Below, one piece after another: positions 1-12,600 of a DNA stretch of 64,000 nucleotides. The notes under the pieces are model-generated. The model ran no database searches, was not told where the DNA came from, and saw nothing but the letters and a program-made list of their open reading frames with translations. The DNA lies in NCBI GenBank assembly GCA_914767715.1, contig OU612073.1, positions 16,244,001-16,308,000 of the forward strand. Reading direction: 5' to 3'. How positions within the stretch are numbered: the stretch's first letter is position 1; every line of letters begins with the position of its first letter. The stretch comes from Membranipora membranacea (taxonomy: Eukaryota > Bryozoa > Gymnolaemata > Cheilostomatida > Membraniporidae). The translations under genes and the position numbers were made by a program.

Positions 1-284
1 ACAAATTTAATCAAATATATGACATACAAACATAATTAACAGATAGTTTATAATTATGTTCTTCAGTGCTCCTGCCAGATAAACATAACAAAGCAGTAAT
101 CGACCTTAATAGTATTAACTAATCAGCTGATGTTGAGTAAAGGGATCATGACAGATCAAAATAGATGTCTTACTCTTTCCCCAGATACTGCACAAATATT
201 CAATAGATATAGACATTGAAAATATTAAGACCGACGTCAGATTATTATTAGAAGCAGAAAGCGATCTAAAACAGTAGGGGTTTA

Positions 285-292
285 GTATCAAC
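285..292. other. Left target-site duplication of the hAT-like element
   Basis: GTATCAAC here is repeated exactly at 3347-3354. The unoccupied paralogue has GTTTTTGC at the same alignment position. Its flanks GTAGGGGTT and TTACGGG match both sides of the insertion. Confidence 0.88.
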
Positions 293-3200
293 CATAGACT
301 TAATATACTACCTAGACAGGACAATGCTTATGCTTCACTGATCATAATATGTCCCACTTAAATAGCTCGACATGACGTAATTAGTTTGTGCTGTGAGCCA
401 TAGTTTACTAAATACCATTCAATGAAATAACGTGAAAAATCAAGGGACGGTGGGCATAATATCAGCCCCTTTCCAGCCCCTTATTATTCAAACACAAAGA
501 AAGTTGGTGAGTGTATGTAAAAGACCTTTCTGCACGAGATGGTATTAATAATTTGTCCTCAGATCCAGAACTTTTTATGATAAGATACAATCATTGGCCA
601 ATAAACACTGAAACAAATACAGCCATTTACCCTCAGCACTTCCATCACTACTATAAAAATGTAAAGAATACCTATAACACAATATCAAACAAACTTGTTG
701 GATGAGCCAGATCTTATTACCACCATCATCGTTTTTTTCTTCAAAATTGTTTCTAGTAGTGACTGAACACCACCAGTCAGTTCAACTTGGATTGCGAATT
801 TTATTGTCGCTTCATCATTACATGTAGTTCCATTTTCTCAGATGATGACGTGTTCTGGTTTGGTTTGGCTTATTATAACAATCATTGTATTAACAGGCAA
901 TAGGATTGGTTTGGTACATGAAAATGAACATTTTAAATTCTGTTGTGAGCTGACATGTAGTATGGAAAAAAGCTCTTTGAATACTTTCCTGTCCTGCACT
1001 TTGGTCTAAAAAGAAGATGGTCTTCATCGGACACAATTATGTTAAAACAGTTTTAGACGTCTCAGTAAAAACTTTTTTTTTCACGCTGCTGTTTCTATGT
1101 ATAGGTCGGGGAGGCAATAGACATTCACTGTTGACGCAGATATCACATTTATGAACTCAAAGAACCTTACCGGCATAGGCAAAATTAAGTTTGGCCACGG
1201 TAAAGGCCATTAGATTTTGACCACAGATTTGAAGTAAAATAATTTTAAGTTATTGTCACATACTCTAGATTCATCATACGTACTCAGGAACAACAGCTAT
1301 CTGTAGTTTGCATACTCATCTAACAGCACAGATCTGTGAAGCAACAATAAAATTAGCAATCTGGTTGTGTTTATTGGCCATTGAATTCCATATCTGGAAT
1401 AGCATCATTAGCTTTCTTTTGCAAAACAAAGGGCTTGCAAAAATAGCCAGTCCCTAGTAGCAATCTAGAAATGCCCTAATCATCGACACTGTAGGGGTAT
1501 AATTACTATTTGCAATTTTGTAAACGAGACAATTTCTCAGGCTAATTATTCATGCTACTAGGGACAGCCAATCAGATAACAGTCATACGGGCCCCTGTGT
1601 TTAGTGTCCTAACCGTATAACGCTATGATACTATTTCCATTCTAAGAGAAGGTTCTAATTCATTGTTATTGGCTAATGATTGTGTCTTATCCATTGAATT
1701 CCATATCTGGAATAGCATCATTAGCCTTCTTTTGCAAAACAAGGGGCTTGCAAAAATAGCCAGTCCCTAGTAGCAATCTAGAAATGCCCTAATCATCGAC
1801 ACTGTATGGGGTATAATTACTGTTTGCAATTTTGTAAACAAGACAATTACTCAGGCTAATTATTCATGCTACTAGGGACAGCCAATCAGATAACAGTCAT
1901 ACGGGCCCCTGTGTTTAGTGTCCTAACCGTATAACGCTATGATACTATTTCCATTCTAAGAGAAGGTTCTCATTCATTGTTATTGGCTAATGATTGTGTC
2001 TTATCCATTGAATTCCATATCTGGAATAGCATCATTAGCTTTCTTTTGCAAAACAAGGGGCTTGCAAAAATAGCCAGTCCCTAGTAGCAATCTAGAAATG
2101 CCCTAATCATCGACACTGTATGGGGTATAATTACTGTTTGCAATTTTGTAAACAAGACAATTACTCAGGCTATTATTCATGCTACTAGGGACAGCCAATC
2201 AGATAACAGTCATACGGGCCCCTGTGTTTAGTGTCCTAACCGTATAACGCTATGATACTATTTCCATTCTAAGAGAAGGTTCTAATTCATTGTTATTGGC
2301 TAATGATTGTGTCTTATCCATTGAATTCCATATCTGGAATAGCATCATTAGCTTTCTTTTGCAAAACAAGGGGCTTGCAAAAATAGCCAGTCCCTAGTAG
2401 CAATCTAGAAATGCCCTAATCATCGACACTGTATGGGGTATAATTACTGTTTGCAATTTTGTAAACAAGACAATTACTCAGGCTAATTATTCATGCTACT
2501 AGGGACAGCCAATCAGATAACAGTCAGATGGGTCCCTGTGTTTGGTGTCCTAACCGTATAACGCTATGATACTATTTCCATTCTAAGAGGAGAATCTAAT
2601 TCAGTGATTAGGCCATATTATAAACACTCTCAATATTGATAATATGATTGTAGGAGTTGGCTGCACACAAACCTTCAGTGATGTTTATTACCCATTCGGA
2701 GTCGTCCTCTGCTCTTGTAGTATAATTTATAATGGATTGGAGTTTACATTTATATAACGGCTTTAGCACTGCACTTTGTACTGTATACATTGAATTCCAT
2801 ATCTGGAATAGCATCATTAGCTTTCTTTCGCCAAACAAAGGGCTTGCAAAAATAGCCAGTCCCTAGTAGCAATCTAGAAATGCCCTAATCATCGACACTG
2901 TAGGAGTATAATTACTGTTTTCAATTTTGTAAAGAAGACAATTTCTCAGGCTAATTATTCATGCTACTAGGGACAGCCAATCAGATAACAGTCAGATGGG
3001 TCCCTGTGTTTAGTGTCCTAACTGTATAACGCTATGATACTATTTCCATTCTAAGAGAAGAATCTAATTCAGTGGTCTTATCATAAAAAGTTCTGGTTCT
3101 GGAGAAAAATTATGAATACCATCTCATGCGGAAAGGTCTTTTCATATACTTTGTGTTTGGATAATAAGAGGCTGGCCAGGGGCTGATATCATGCCTAGCG

Positions 3201-3346
3201 TGCCTTGATTTTCATATTGTTTCATTGATGGATATATAGTAAACTATGTATGGCTCACAGCACAAACTAATTACGTCATGTCGTGCTATTTAAGTGGGAC
3301 AGTATTGAATGCTATTGGCCTGTCTAGGTAGTATATTAAGTCTATG
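293..3346 (+). mobile_element. Non-autonomous hAT-like DNA transposon, 3,054 bp
   Basis: The ends are inverted repeats that start CATAGACTTAATATACTACC and extend, imperfectly, about 270-295 bp inward (293 to about 587, and about 3074 to 3346). The insertion is flanked by a perfect 8-bp direct repeat, GTATCAAC, at 285-292 and 3347-3354. The paralogous locus near 57830-57857 lacks the element and keeps a single 8-bp target, so the boundaries are secure. An 8-bp duplication points to the hAT superfamily, although the terminal bases are not the usual CAG form and the inverted repeats are unusually long. No transposase ORF is visible. The interior holds five copies of a repeat of about 313 bp. Related fragments lie at 5850-5937, 47850-48200 and 54190-54959. 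Confidence 0.85.
1377..3065 (+). repeat. Five-copy tandem array, unit about 313 bp, inside the hAT-like element
   Basis: The landmark TTGAATTCCATATCTGG recurs near 1381, 1693, 2007, 2320 and 2789. The first four spacings are 312-314 bp. The last is about 469 bp because unrelated sequence (2600-2785) separates copies four and five. Copies two to four are nearly identical to each other and one and five are more diverged, which suggests recent amplification in the middle. Every unit also carries its own inverted repeat, GTCCCTAGTAGCA against TGCTACTAGGGAC, about 125 bp apart. The ORF-like stretch at 2608-2838 is simply part of this repeat. Confidence 0.92.
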
Positions 3347-3354
3347 GTATCAAC
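3347..3354. other. Right target-site duplication of the hAT-like element
   Basis: This is the second copy of GTATCAAC. It is followed at once by TTACGGGACTATAGC, where the alignment with copy B (near 57857) resumes. Confidence 0.88.
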
Positions 3355-3438
3355 TTACGGGACTATAGCACATCACAATATTGACTTGATTGACCTGATA
3401 TTCAGTCAGATCAATTCCTGTGTTTTGACTATGGAGTA

Positions 3439-3683
3439 TCAAACCTCCTGAGGAGTTTCGGCATTAATGCTAAAGTTTCTGTTTACCAACCAGAATATGG
3501 TACATAAGTGAATTTCTAGGTGGATGCTGAATACCTGACACTCAGAGTGCTGTTTGACACACAAATAAGAGCAGGCCTCACCTCAAATAATCTGGTAGCA
3601 TTTTCCTATAACAGAGCATCCACGTGAACCAATCAGAGCTTTCTCATATCTTACATGAGCCATCGGTTGAAAAGAGGTTGCCA
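3439..3683 (-). pseudogene. PAN-domain last exon of a WSC-PAN gene, decayed (copy A)
   Basis: On the minus strand an acceptor (TTATTACAG) at 3684-3692 precedes a sequence clearly related to exon 4 of the four intact genes. It keeps motifs such as VRYEKALIG, a CVKQHSECQVFSIHLE-like stretch and the terminal APQEV-like region. The conserved GGCGGSV block is out of frame and a TGA replaces the last cysteine codon. No signal-peptide or WSC exon accompanies it inside the window. The same exon in copy B shares most of these lesions, so decay began before the duplication. Confidence 0.8.
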
Positions 3684-5849
3684 CTGTAATAACTATAATA
3701 AACAAAATTGTATCATTATAACACAACTTATCATGATATCAAGATAAAAAGACTGGAATGAGAGTAATCCAATCCAATACTGACAAGCCGAGTTCCATTA
3801 TCATGATGAGTAGCTTCCTATGGTAGCCAAATACAACTGGACTAAACACTGAACTGTTTGAAGTTGTTTCATCATAACAGCCAGATAAACACGAATGTTT
3901 AGAACTACAATATTTTCAGCGTGCATGTTTGCTTAGACGATAGGTATGACATGACATTAGCTTGTAAACAAACTGTGAAAAAGCAGCCATCCATGATGTC
4001 TTAGCGTATTTTTTGCTAAAGCTCATAGCTTGGAAATTCTTCGCGATGTCTAGAATAATTTGAATGAATATTTTTGAAGCTCTGATTAAATCTGGGAGTC
4101 AGACAGACCCAGGTTCGGATGGTGACATTGTGTTGAATTGATCTGTATCTGTAGGTGTTGGGGTTTCCAGCCACTTTACTCTGCACATTATTTCAAAAGA
4201 AATCTCATTTTCCACACAGTGACATGAAAAATAAAAAGGTGGAACAAAACTTACTAGTAACATAAATACCAGGCGATAGTAGTGGAGGGTTTTAAGATGA
4301 AAATAATGAAATTATAGGCTATGATTTTGTTTTGAAAACCGAAAAAACTGCAAGTGACTAAGTCTTAGTATCTAACTTTTGGAAACTTGAATTTCCAGAA
4401 ACATGCATTCTGGGATACTCTTAATCATTCGTCATTGAAGGCTATCATGAATCAATATGGTTTTGGAGACCATTATCATGAGTCAGCTTCAGTAATGACC
4501 CTCATTCTGTTACAAATTTGTAGCTCTATCTGCAAGAAGTAATACTATCAGTATTGCTACTGCAATACAATGAATCCCCTGGTTGCTATATCTCAGTGTC
4601 TGCATGTAATGACTTAAATATGGCTGTGATTTCGGTAGTATTTTGAAGATCAACAACTAACGGATCTGATTTCTCACTAGAGATGGAATATGAAAGTAAA
4701 TACAGCTCGTAGCTATGTATCAGCAGACATAGGAGACACTGGTTGAACTCTCACCTCTCTTAACAAAAAAGTATGATCAGTCTGCCTGCTGGTGCTCAAT
4801 TGATATGAGAATCTTTTGATTATGGATCTGTAATGATTTATTATGTCATCGTAATGCTGCGTATATTAGCAAAGAGAAGATCAGAACACAAATTGAGTAG
4901 AAGCAAAACTAACAAACTTTGGAGTTGTTTTCACAATGAACACATTTTGTTCATATTTACAGAGTCAGAGTCACTACTAAGATGCTGATTAGCTACGATT
5001 TCATCCTCATTAAAATGTGATAGTTCAGAATTTATATTCTTCCGACGTCTAGACCTGGTGTCCTATGGTGAGCCATAATTAATTCCGTATTCGACCCGAA
5101 GACTGATTCAAGACTTTAAAAAGGCTATAGGCTATAAAGGCCATGCGTTATCTGAGTTCTCAACATCAGTTATATAATATAGATTCATGCGTGACAATGT
5201 ATTTCCCACCCACAAATTTAGGAAATATCAGAGTGTTGACCCAAGAAAACAAGAAACTCCAGTAGTGAAGTCCAGTACCCAGATGAGCAGGAAAAAATAC
5301 ACTTAATGCTAATGACATTTTTTGAAATTCAAACATTAAAATTCCTGTAAGTTAGCAATAGGCTTGGCTTTCCTTAAATTATTAGTGAATAGGCATGGTT
5401 TTTTGTTTGATTCCAAATTTTTTAAAATTTTATATGGCTGGGAGGTAACTGCTTCACCTAGGGAGGAACCTGTAATACAACACTGAATGAGTTGTATACC
5501 AAGATTGGATTTTAATAAACAGTCTGAAAAACAGGTCTCCCTCCCATGTCATACTAATCCCTTCGCATAGGTTTCTTGGAACCGTACAGGTATCGAAATT
5601 TGTTATGATTAATAAAACCTGGTTTAACAATTTGGCTTTTATATTAATTCAATTTATTGAATTTGGAGACAGCCTCTCCCTAACAGTGTAATTTGCTTAA
5701 TATAAGAAGAGGCTGCAAGTTCATATTAAAAGAATAAATATCCACAACAGAGTGTGGAAATAAATACCAAAAGCTTCAGCGTTTACATTGATTTTCCACC
5801 TCAGTGTTTACATTGTTTTTTCTATCTCTTGCTTGCAAAACTGCATCAG

Positions 5850-5937
5850 CTAATTACAACATGTCGTGTATTTAAATGGGACATATTTTGATCAGTGAAG
5901 GATAAGCATCGTCCTGTCTAGAGATTATACAAAGTGT
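5850..5937 (+). mobile_element. Degraded terminal fragment of the hAT-like family
   Basis: The run from the CATGTCGTGTATTTAAATGG stretch to CCTGTCTAGAGATTATACAAAGTGTATG is a diverged match to the reverse complement of the left terminus of the 293-3346 element, including ATCAGTGAAG-ATAAGCAT. No opposite terminus is recognisable nearby, so this is treated as a solo end. Confidence 0.6.
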
Positions 5938-8140
5938 ATGGTTCACAATTAAACACATTTGCAATAAACAAATAGCTTATTACTTGTGGGGGTTAATGAG
6001 CTAGGGTTAGGCTTTAATGCAAAGCTGACCAAAAGCTTTTCATCGACCAATCATGATAGTAGATATGATAAAGCTTTGATAAAAGTATTAAGCTTCTATG
6101 TTCAGATCATTGAGCAGAAAGAATTCAAACCCAGCAGGATAGACCACTTGCCTCGTTCAATATTACATGTCTTATACCTTTTATGTTTCCCCTGAGAGCA
6201 ATAATTATCACTTCGCTGCAGTAGGATCTCACCATTCTGATCTACATTCTTGACTTCATTTGGTGGTAAGTTATCTACAGTGCATCTGGATCTGGTGTAG
6301 TAGTTGTATCTCAATATCAGCTTCACAAAGAGGTGGCGATTGAGGTAGCAATAATTTCAATATTAGATAAAATCTAGAGTTAGGTAGTGTTGCTGTATGC
6401 TGGTCAAGAAATATCTGACTCATTTTTAGATTTTGTTTATAGAATCCGCTGGTGATTAGTTATGGGACTTTGTAACCCTGCAGATAGTTTGGTGACAAAC
6501 TGGATAAAGCCAGACAAAGTATTATAACTTGCATTGTGAATTCAGGTGAGTCAACAGGGTGAGACAATTGTATAATCTTTTGTCAGCCCCAGATACATGT
6601 TAGCAAGTATTTTTCACTCCTTGATGATTTGAGAATGTCTGCACCTTGATGATGCTGAAGATCACCGTTCACAAGCAACTTACTAATATTCAGTGGTTAC
6701 TACACTCCTAAATTAATGGATGATGTGTCATTTGAAATTCTAGTCAAAAGTCATTGTGTTCTTCCTTTGTAGGAGATTGATTTGTAATGTTTAGTTGGTG
6801 GCTGTTGTGAGGAAAAGACCAAGAGATGCACCATTGTCTTTGGTGAGTTTATTGCAGATAATCACACTTTCTCCTCAATTTGAAATAGAAACAAATCAAA
6901 ATAGACAAAAGTGTGTTACTAATCTACTGACCAATGTGCTTTTTTCTAAAACTTGGGTGCCATCACAAGTTCTTTTTTTCTGATCACTGGCCGCAAGTGA
7001 TTGATCCTTGCCATCATTTCTTCTGATTACCATAAGGTTGACTTTGATTGCCTCATTTTTTTTATGACAGCGTCAACTGTTCTTTCTTCTTTGAGGCCTG
7101 GCTGGATCTGTTGTGACTACAATGTTTAGAAGTAACTGAATGTTTGTTTATTATTTTTTCACAGCCATCGGTCAACCTTTGCCTTGTTTTTTAATGCATT
7201 GATAAGAGTCTCATTCTTTTTTATGCTCACAATAGACGCCGCACTAGGTGTGTGTTATCTCTTTCAGTCCGGTTTTTGCAGATTTGTAGGCGTTTTTTTC
7301 TTAGAACTTTCTCAGAAGTCTCATATTTCATCCTGGGAAAAGGCAATTTTGCTGGTGCTTCTTCTGATCTCACTGTTTTCCATAAACATGTGAAGATAAA
7401 TATCTTGATATTGCTTAGTGGTTTCTCATAAGAAAGATTCTGCAATATCTTTTGCAACTTCAGTAGTGTGATGGTTTTTTTTCGGGATATCTCAAGCTTA
7501 TTTTTATCTTCTTCACTCCTGGCAATTTGTAAGTACAGTTGGTTGTCCTCATGAAGAGAAGGCCGTTATCTAATGTTAGTGGTCTGTAGGATTGCAAATT
7601 GTTATGCAAATTGATTGATCCTAGTTCTTTTTGACCTATTTCCGTCTTGTAACTGTTGTTTATCCCAGCATTCCTTTTTTGAGGCAGTCACCATACATTT
7701 TTTCTGTTTCCCTTTCTGTGGAATGAAAAAGGAATTGCTGATTTTAAAATTTATTTGTTTGTTATTTGAAACATTGGACGTCATTATCATGCATTTTTGA
7801 TATTGAAAATGTCAAAATTGTATAGAGGAGGAGATAAAGATAATATTATTATGATTTTAAATATCGTTTTATGGTGGCAGACACTGTCTTGGGGGTTAAT
7901 CTCATCGATCGCCTCAATATTATTATGGACGTCACAGTCATGACGTTGCTATCAAGTTAAAGTCATTATACATGATCAATTAATATGTATGGTTTCATTG
8001 CAAAAATCGAAAATTGTTTTATTTTTTTACTTGGTTGGGAAAAGACAAATCGCTGCTGAAATTCCATAAAGCATTGGATATGAATGTCAGTATCGGAAAG
8101 GTTTTAACAGCTATATACATTTAAAAGTGACAATACTATA
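5938..8140. other. No supported gene
   Basis: This is A+T-rich sequence with only short ORFs on both strands. The minus strand between about 6800 and 7560 reads as lysine- and glutamate-rich fragments in several frames with many stops, for example around 7227-7457. This could be an old degraded coding region, but I recognise no family and no usable splice structure. Confidence 0.4.
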
Positions 8141-8147
8141 ATATCAA

Positions 8148-8486
8148 TCAGTGGCTGTTGTTCTTTCTGCCAAGAGACCGAGGCACCAGGGCCGCTAACA
8201 AATCTGCGAAACCTGTCTTTCTCTCTCTCTGCTCTTTTTGGGACATAGTCCCGTTCGTTTGTGTCATATAATCTTGGTTCCTCACCACATCTCTCCATGC
8301 TCCAAACCTTATCACTTGCTGCTGCTGAGCCGCTGCCCCAACATCCTCATGGTCATCAAAGCCTATTGGTATTTGACTAGCAATAATCTGCTCCAGTAAG
8401 ATATTGCAGAGCACACAGGTACTTTTACGATCATTCTTATTCATGGAATATTGTGAACCCTCATAGCTGTGACTAGGACATACCAT
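8148..8486 (-). pseudogene. Possible C-terminal fragment of a Harbinger-like transposase
   Basis: The frame is open for 112 codons. It contains CVLCNILLEQ, an acidic DDHED stretch, AAAQQQQ and a WRDVVRNQ segment. HARBI1/Harbinger transposases end in a broadly similar way (a C..LHN-type helix, an acidic linker, then an R.R(D/E) helix). The resemblance is loose, the canonical LHN is not intact, and no DDE residues are visible upstream. It could equally be an unrelated open frame. Confidence 0.2.
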
Positions 8487-8997
8487 CTAGCTCTCAGGGT
8501 CCCTGAATATGGCATACTGTATTTAAACGAACAGTTTGTCCGCAAGCGAGAGTGAGCACAGAACTTACTATGCTACATGTAATTTAATCTCAAAGATGAT
8601 AAATGATAATCCATTTTTTAATGAAATTGATCGTGTCTATATACAATATATACATGATATGAAAGAATATAATAAACAAAATATGATGATGAAGCCATGC
8701 AACTGATATTAAATACTTGAGAGATGTATCTGAGGAAGATGATAGAATGTTTAATATAATTATGAAATCAATCCATTATTCGAGTAAAAAGTTCTGATTT
8801 AATTAGAAGGATAAGGTAGTTATCTTAATAATAACAGTACAAGAATGTTTAGTTGTTACATCGGATGAAAAAATTATCTGCACCTGGACCTTTTCTGCAA
8901 ACAGTCTTTTCTCTTGCCTCAGCCTCAAAAATTAAATCTATAAAATTGATATGCACAGATTAAATTGTTGTAGAACATTTCTGCCTATGCCTATCAT

Positions 8998-9195
8998 TCA
9001 ATAGAAAACATTAATTCCAGGCATCCCCGAAGCTGTTTTAATGATATATTGAAATATATCCTCTGCCATCAGTTCAGGTTGGTTTCTGAGGTGGTCCTGA
9101 AACTTTCTGTAAACATCGGCCTCAGAGACTTTAAAAGCATTCTGCCCGCGCTTGCTGGATTTTGGAGTTGCCCTTCCACTATTGTACTGTAGGGC
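8998..9195 (-). pseudogene. Unassigned coding-like segment
   Basis: The minus strand reads openly for about 60 codons with ordinary protein composition (SKRGQNAFKVSEADVYRKFQ, then DHLRNQPELMAEDIFQYI), ending in TGA near 8998. An AG acceptor-like site lies just upstream near 9197. It lies 3' of the Tnp2-type pseudogene on the same strand, so it could be a further exon of that element or a second protein encoded by it. No family is recognised. Confidence 0.35.
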
Positions 9196-9632
9196 ACATT
9201 ATCATGCTACAGATGATGCAGTATGTGGGAAGTTGCTGGTTTACTCATGATCTCATACAAATGCATGCAATTGTTATTCAACAGTAGAAGCTACAAATAT
9301 CTGAATGCCGTTTTTTGTTCACTTTTTTGCTATGGTCGAGAGAAGAAATGTGAATATTGCTTAGAACCGGGTAGGTAGAAATACTCACATACTATATGTT
9401 TTAATGTGTTTATTGAATATAGTAGCACAAGCTGATGCCTTCTATGAAAATGATATTAAATATACGATAAGTTTTCTACTAATCTTACAGTACAAAAAAT
9501 GCATCAACGAATTTAGTCAAAACTGATCAGATTGAGCCTTCACTTGAACGCGCAAAAAACTATAACAATTAATCTATATACAGAATCGATAAAAATGATA
9601 AAAGAAATCCTAAAAAGTATGACATAACGATT

Positions 9633-12600
9633 TCAGTGACACTGCTTCTTGCGTAGAGGCAGGAGTATATGAAGACGGTCTTTGGTGGTGAGTTTGTATT
9701 TACAGACAAAGTTCATGGGTGACACATATAATATAGGTGCAGTAGATAAGGTGAGATAACAGGGACCAGCTTTAGCACTATCACCTGTTAATACTCGAGA
9801 GCCGAATACATTGACCTCTAATATCACATCTGTGCTGTTGATCAGCAGTACACTTTTCACCTTACAGTGTGTATGATCTTCTATCTCAATAATATCGTCC
9901 CTCTTGACTGCTTCTTTCCATGGTAAAACCTGAAAAAAAAGGACGGAATGGCATGAGCAAGTAAGGGGAGATGATTATAATCCTAGATTTAGAAAAAACG
10001 GCACGCTTTGGTAGATTTTTTACAAAGTCCTATGTATAAAACACATAGGCCATGATTGCTCGTACTATCACCTGCCAATGCCACCTTCATCCGCTTTTCT
10101 CTACGCAATACACTAGTATGGTACTGTAAGTAATGTTAACAGGAATCAAACACAGGTAATAAAATCTATTACGTACCACTTTCTGAAGCTCTTCTACATT
10201 TACTTTGTTAGCTGGTTGGTGTTTCGGCTTGCCACTGAACAATACTTTGGTAGAGCATGTCACACCCGCTTGTAATGTCTGAGAAGTGCTGTCTACTTTC
10301 CTCATCACCTGTAAGTATTGGGCATGGATATTTATGCAACAAAATATTTTCACACAGCATATCAAACCTCAATATAACCACCAACAGCTATGATGTAAAT
10401 ACACTCAATGTTTCCACTGCTGGAACGTTAGCCTCACTATGATCAAAGCTTTATTTAGGTTAATGTCAGATGCATTGTGAAGAACGTACCTGACACATGA
10501 TTACTTTCGAATTTTCGTTAGTAGCCAATTTTCCATCCACACCATTCTTGCCGTCAAAAGAAAACGCCCAGTATCTGTAACATAGATGCATTCAGTATAT
10601 AAAAAATGTAGTAATTCTGGACATGATTTGTGTATGAATAAAGTCATACAGCATAATTGTGCTACCATTGATACGTCATTTTTTTGGTAATCCCAACAAT
10701 TATGATCAACACATGGGCTCAGCGTAGCTTACTTTCCTTTAATAATTACAGGGGACAACCTGTATCTATATCAAAACAAGGCATGCATGTTTTTCTATGA
10801 ACTTACACTGGGGCAGGTCCAAAACATCTTATGTCATCCGATATGTGTAGGGCTAGGTGGATGTTTGGTGAGCCTTTATCAATCTTAGCCTATCTAGTCA
10901 ATGCTAACTTCATTAAGACATCAGCTCTCATGAGATCTGCCGACTTAACTGTCCTAAAACATAACATTTATGGTGATGACAAAACAGGATATAAGCTTTA
11001 AGGCATTAATGTTATTATGAATTAGAAATATACTAAGTGCGCGTCTTGCCAGTTTTTATATCAAACCTCAAGCTGGGGCTACATATAGTAGAACAGCGGT
11101 TAACTGTGGTTAACTATGATTAACTCACTGTGCAACATTTAGCTTTTTTTGGTTATGTCACGCAAAATGCTAGGCATGTTACTGATTACTTTATCAGTGT
11201 CTCTATCTAAACTTTTTGTTGGCTGATTTAAAAGATTCAATTTTAAAACTCAGGCTATCACGATTTAACTGCAAGATATATGATGATAATATAGATGATC
11301 ATCAACCTACCTCCGTAAGTATATTTCGATAGCCTCCCTCAGAAGCTGAATGATTCTCATGGTGTTGTCTGACACTAAACCCTCGGCACCGTACACAGAC
11401 CCCGTTATAATAAACTCAAGCCAGTCGTGGGCCATAAACCACAAAGATTTGAGTCGAAGTCAGCTGACAAGTCCTGATCGAAGTATACCTTCTAGTCTAT
11501 CAGCCATCTTTGCAATGTCTATAAAACCATCTGAAGTGAATGTCTGAAATATACGCTTGGCAACCCCTGTAATTCAAAACATTATTCCCAGTATACTATT
11601 TAATATGGGATTATAGCTGGGCATTAAAGCGATAGTCACGGGAATTGGATTCAATTTATCATTCGTATCACAAATCAATGTTTGAATAGCCTAAGCATAA
11701 TCAACAGAACTTGAACCGAATGAAATGTCTAAATTTTGATATATATATCATAGAGTTCATGCGTGCATGGGTTTACCAGAAATTACAAAATCTAACTTAC
11801 CTATTAGAAGGTTGTGCATTGGCTCAATAACATGATCTTTGACTGGGTCGTGGTAGTCTAGCTCGTTGACTATACTGTATCTTACACAGTGTCGGTCTCC
11901 AAGTTCTACATCCTCGTCTTTTCTCCCCTTCTGTACATGTCCTGCAACCTTCTACCTACCTCCCTGTGCTCTCTGCCAGTTCTTTTGTCTCCAACTTTAA
12001 GAATATCTTCTGGTCTCTTACGTAGCTGTTGATGACATTTTGTACATCCCTGGAAAACAATATGAATAAAAACTATTCAACATCGTCACCAAGAGGTCAA
12101 AATAGTATTGGCAAATATTGGACTTGGTCGGGGATATGGCTGCATAGCTCAACTAGTCACATCATGTACATTAGGATGAATGAGCCATAGTGAATTCGCA
12201 CATATGAATGGACTTTCACGAAACTAGTGAATACCACAAGTAAGGCCTGATATGAGCAGAGTTAATCACCATATGTATATGCAGGTTTAGCAATCTAGAA
12301 CAATGGAAACATAGTAGAGCAAATAGGATTAAGTTTTGATAATATAACATCAACTTCTTATTATAATAGGGGCATAACTTAAGGAGACCAAACTATCCTT
12401 TGCTAGTCATTGACTGACTAATAAGCAAGAAATCCTATCTTGTTAGCATTGTGTGACAACCAGCCAAGGGTCTTTCGAAGTGCTGGCAGATCACAGGCCC
12501 AATTAAAAACCTTAGCTCTAACTCTCAACCCATCGAAGACAATACCTCTTTCCAATAACTTTAGCTCGTCGACTAGTGGTCTAAGAATGTGATTCATCTG

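Larger units (their letters stand above)
1..5758 (+). repeat. Segmental duplication, copy A
   Basis: This block matches 57551-64000 in the same orientation and order. A 1-284 pairs with 57551-57837, A 3355-3962 with about 57857-58940, and A 3963-5758 with 62060-64000. By eye the match is well over 90%, with scattered substitutions and small indels; for example, B has about 100 extra bases near 63050-63160. Copy A is interrupted only by the inverted-repeat element at 293-3346. The match starts at the first base of the window and runs off its right end in copy B, so both outer boundaries are unseen. The block contains a PAN-domain pseudo-exon, so it carries part of a WSC-PAN gene. Confidence 0.93.

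Noticed and set aside
7184-7393. Small hydrophobic ORF suggestive of a membrane protein
   Set aside because: Overlaps other short ORFs in several frames in low-complexity, T-rich sequence. No start context, family or conservation can be shown.
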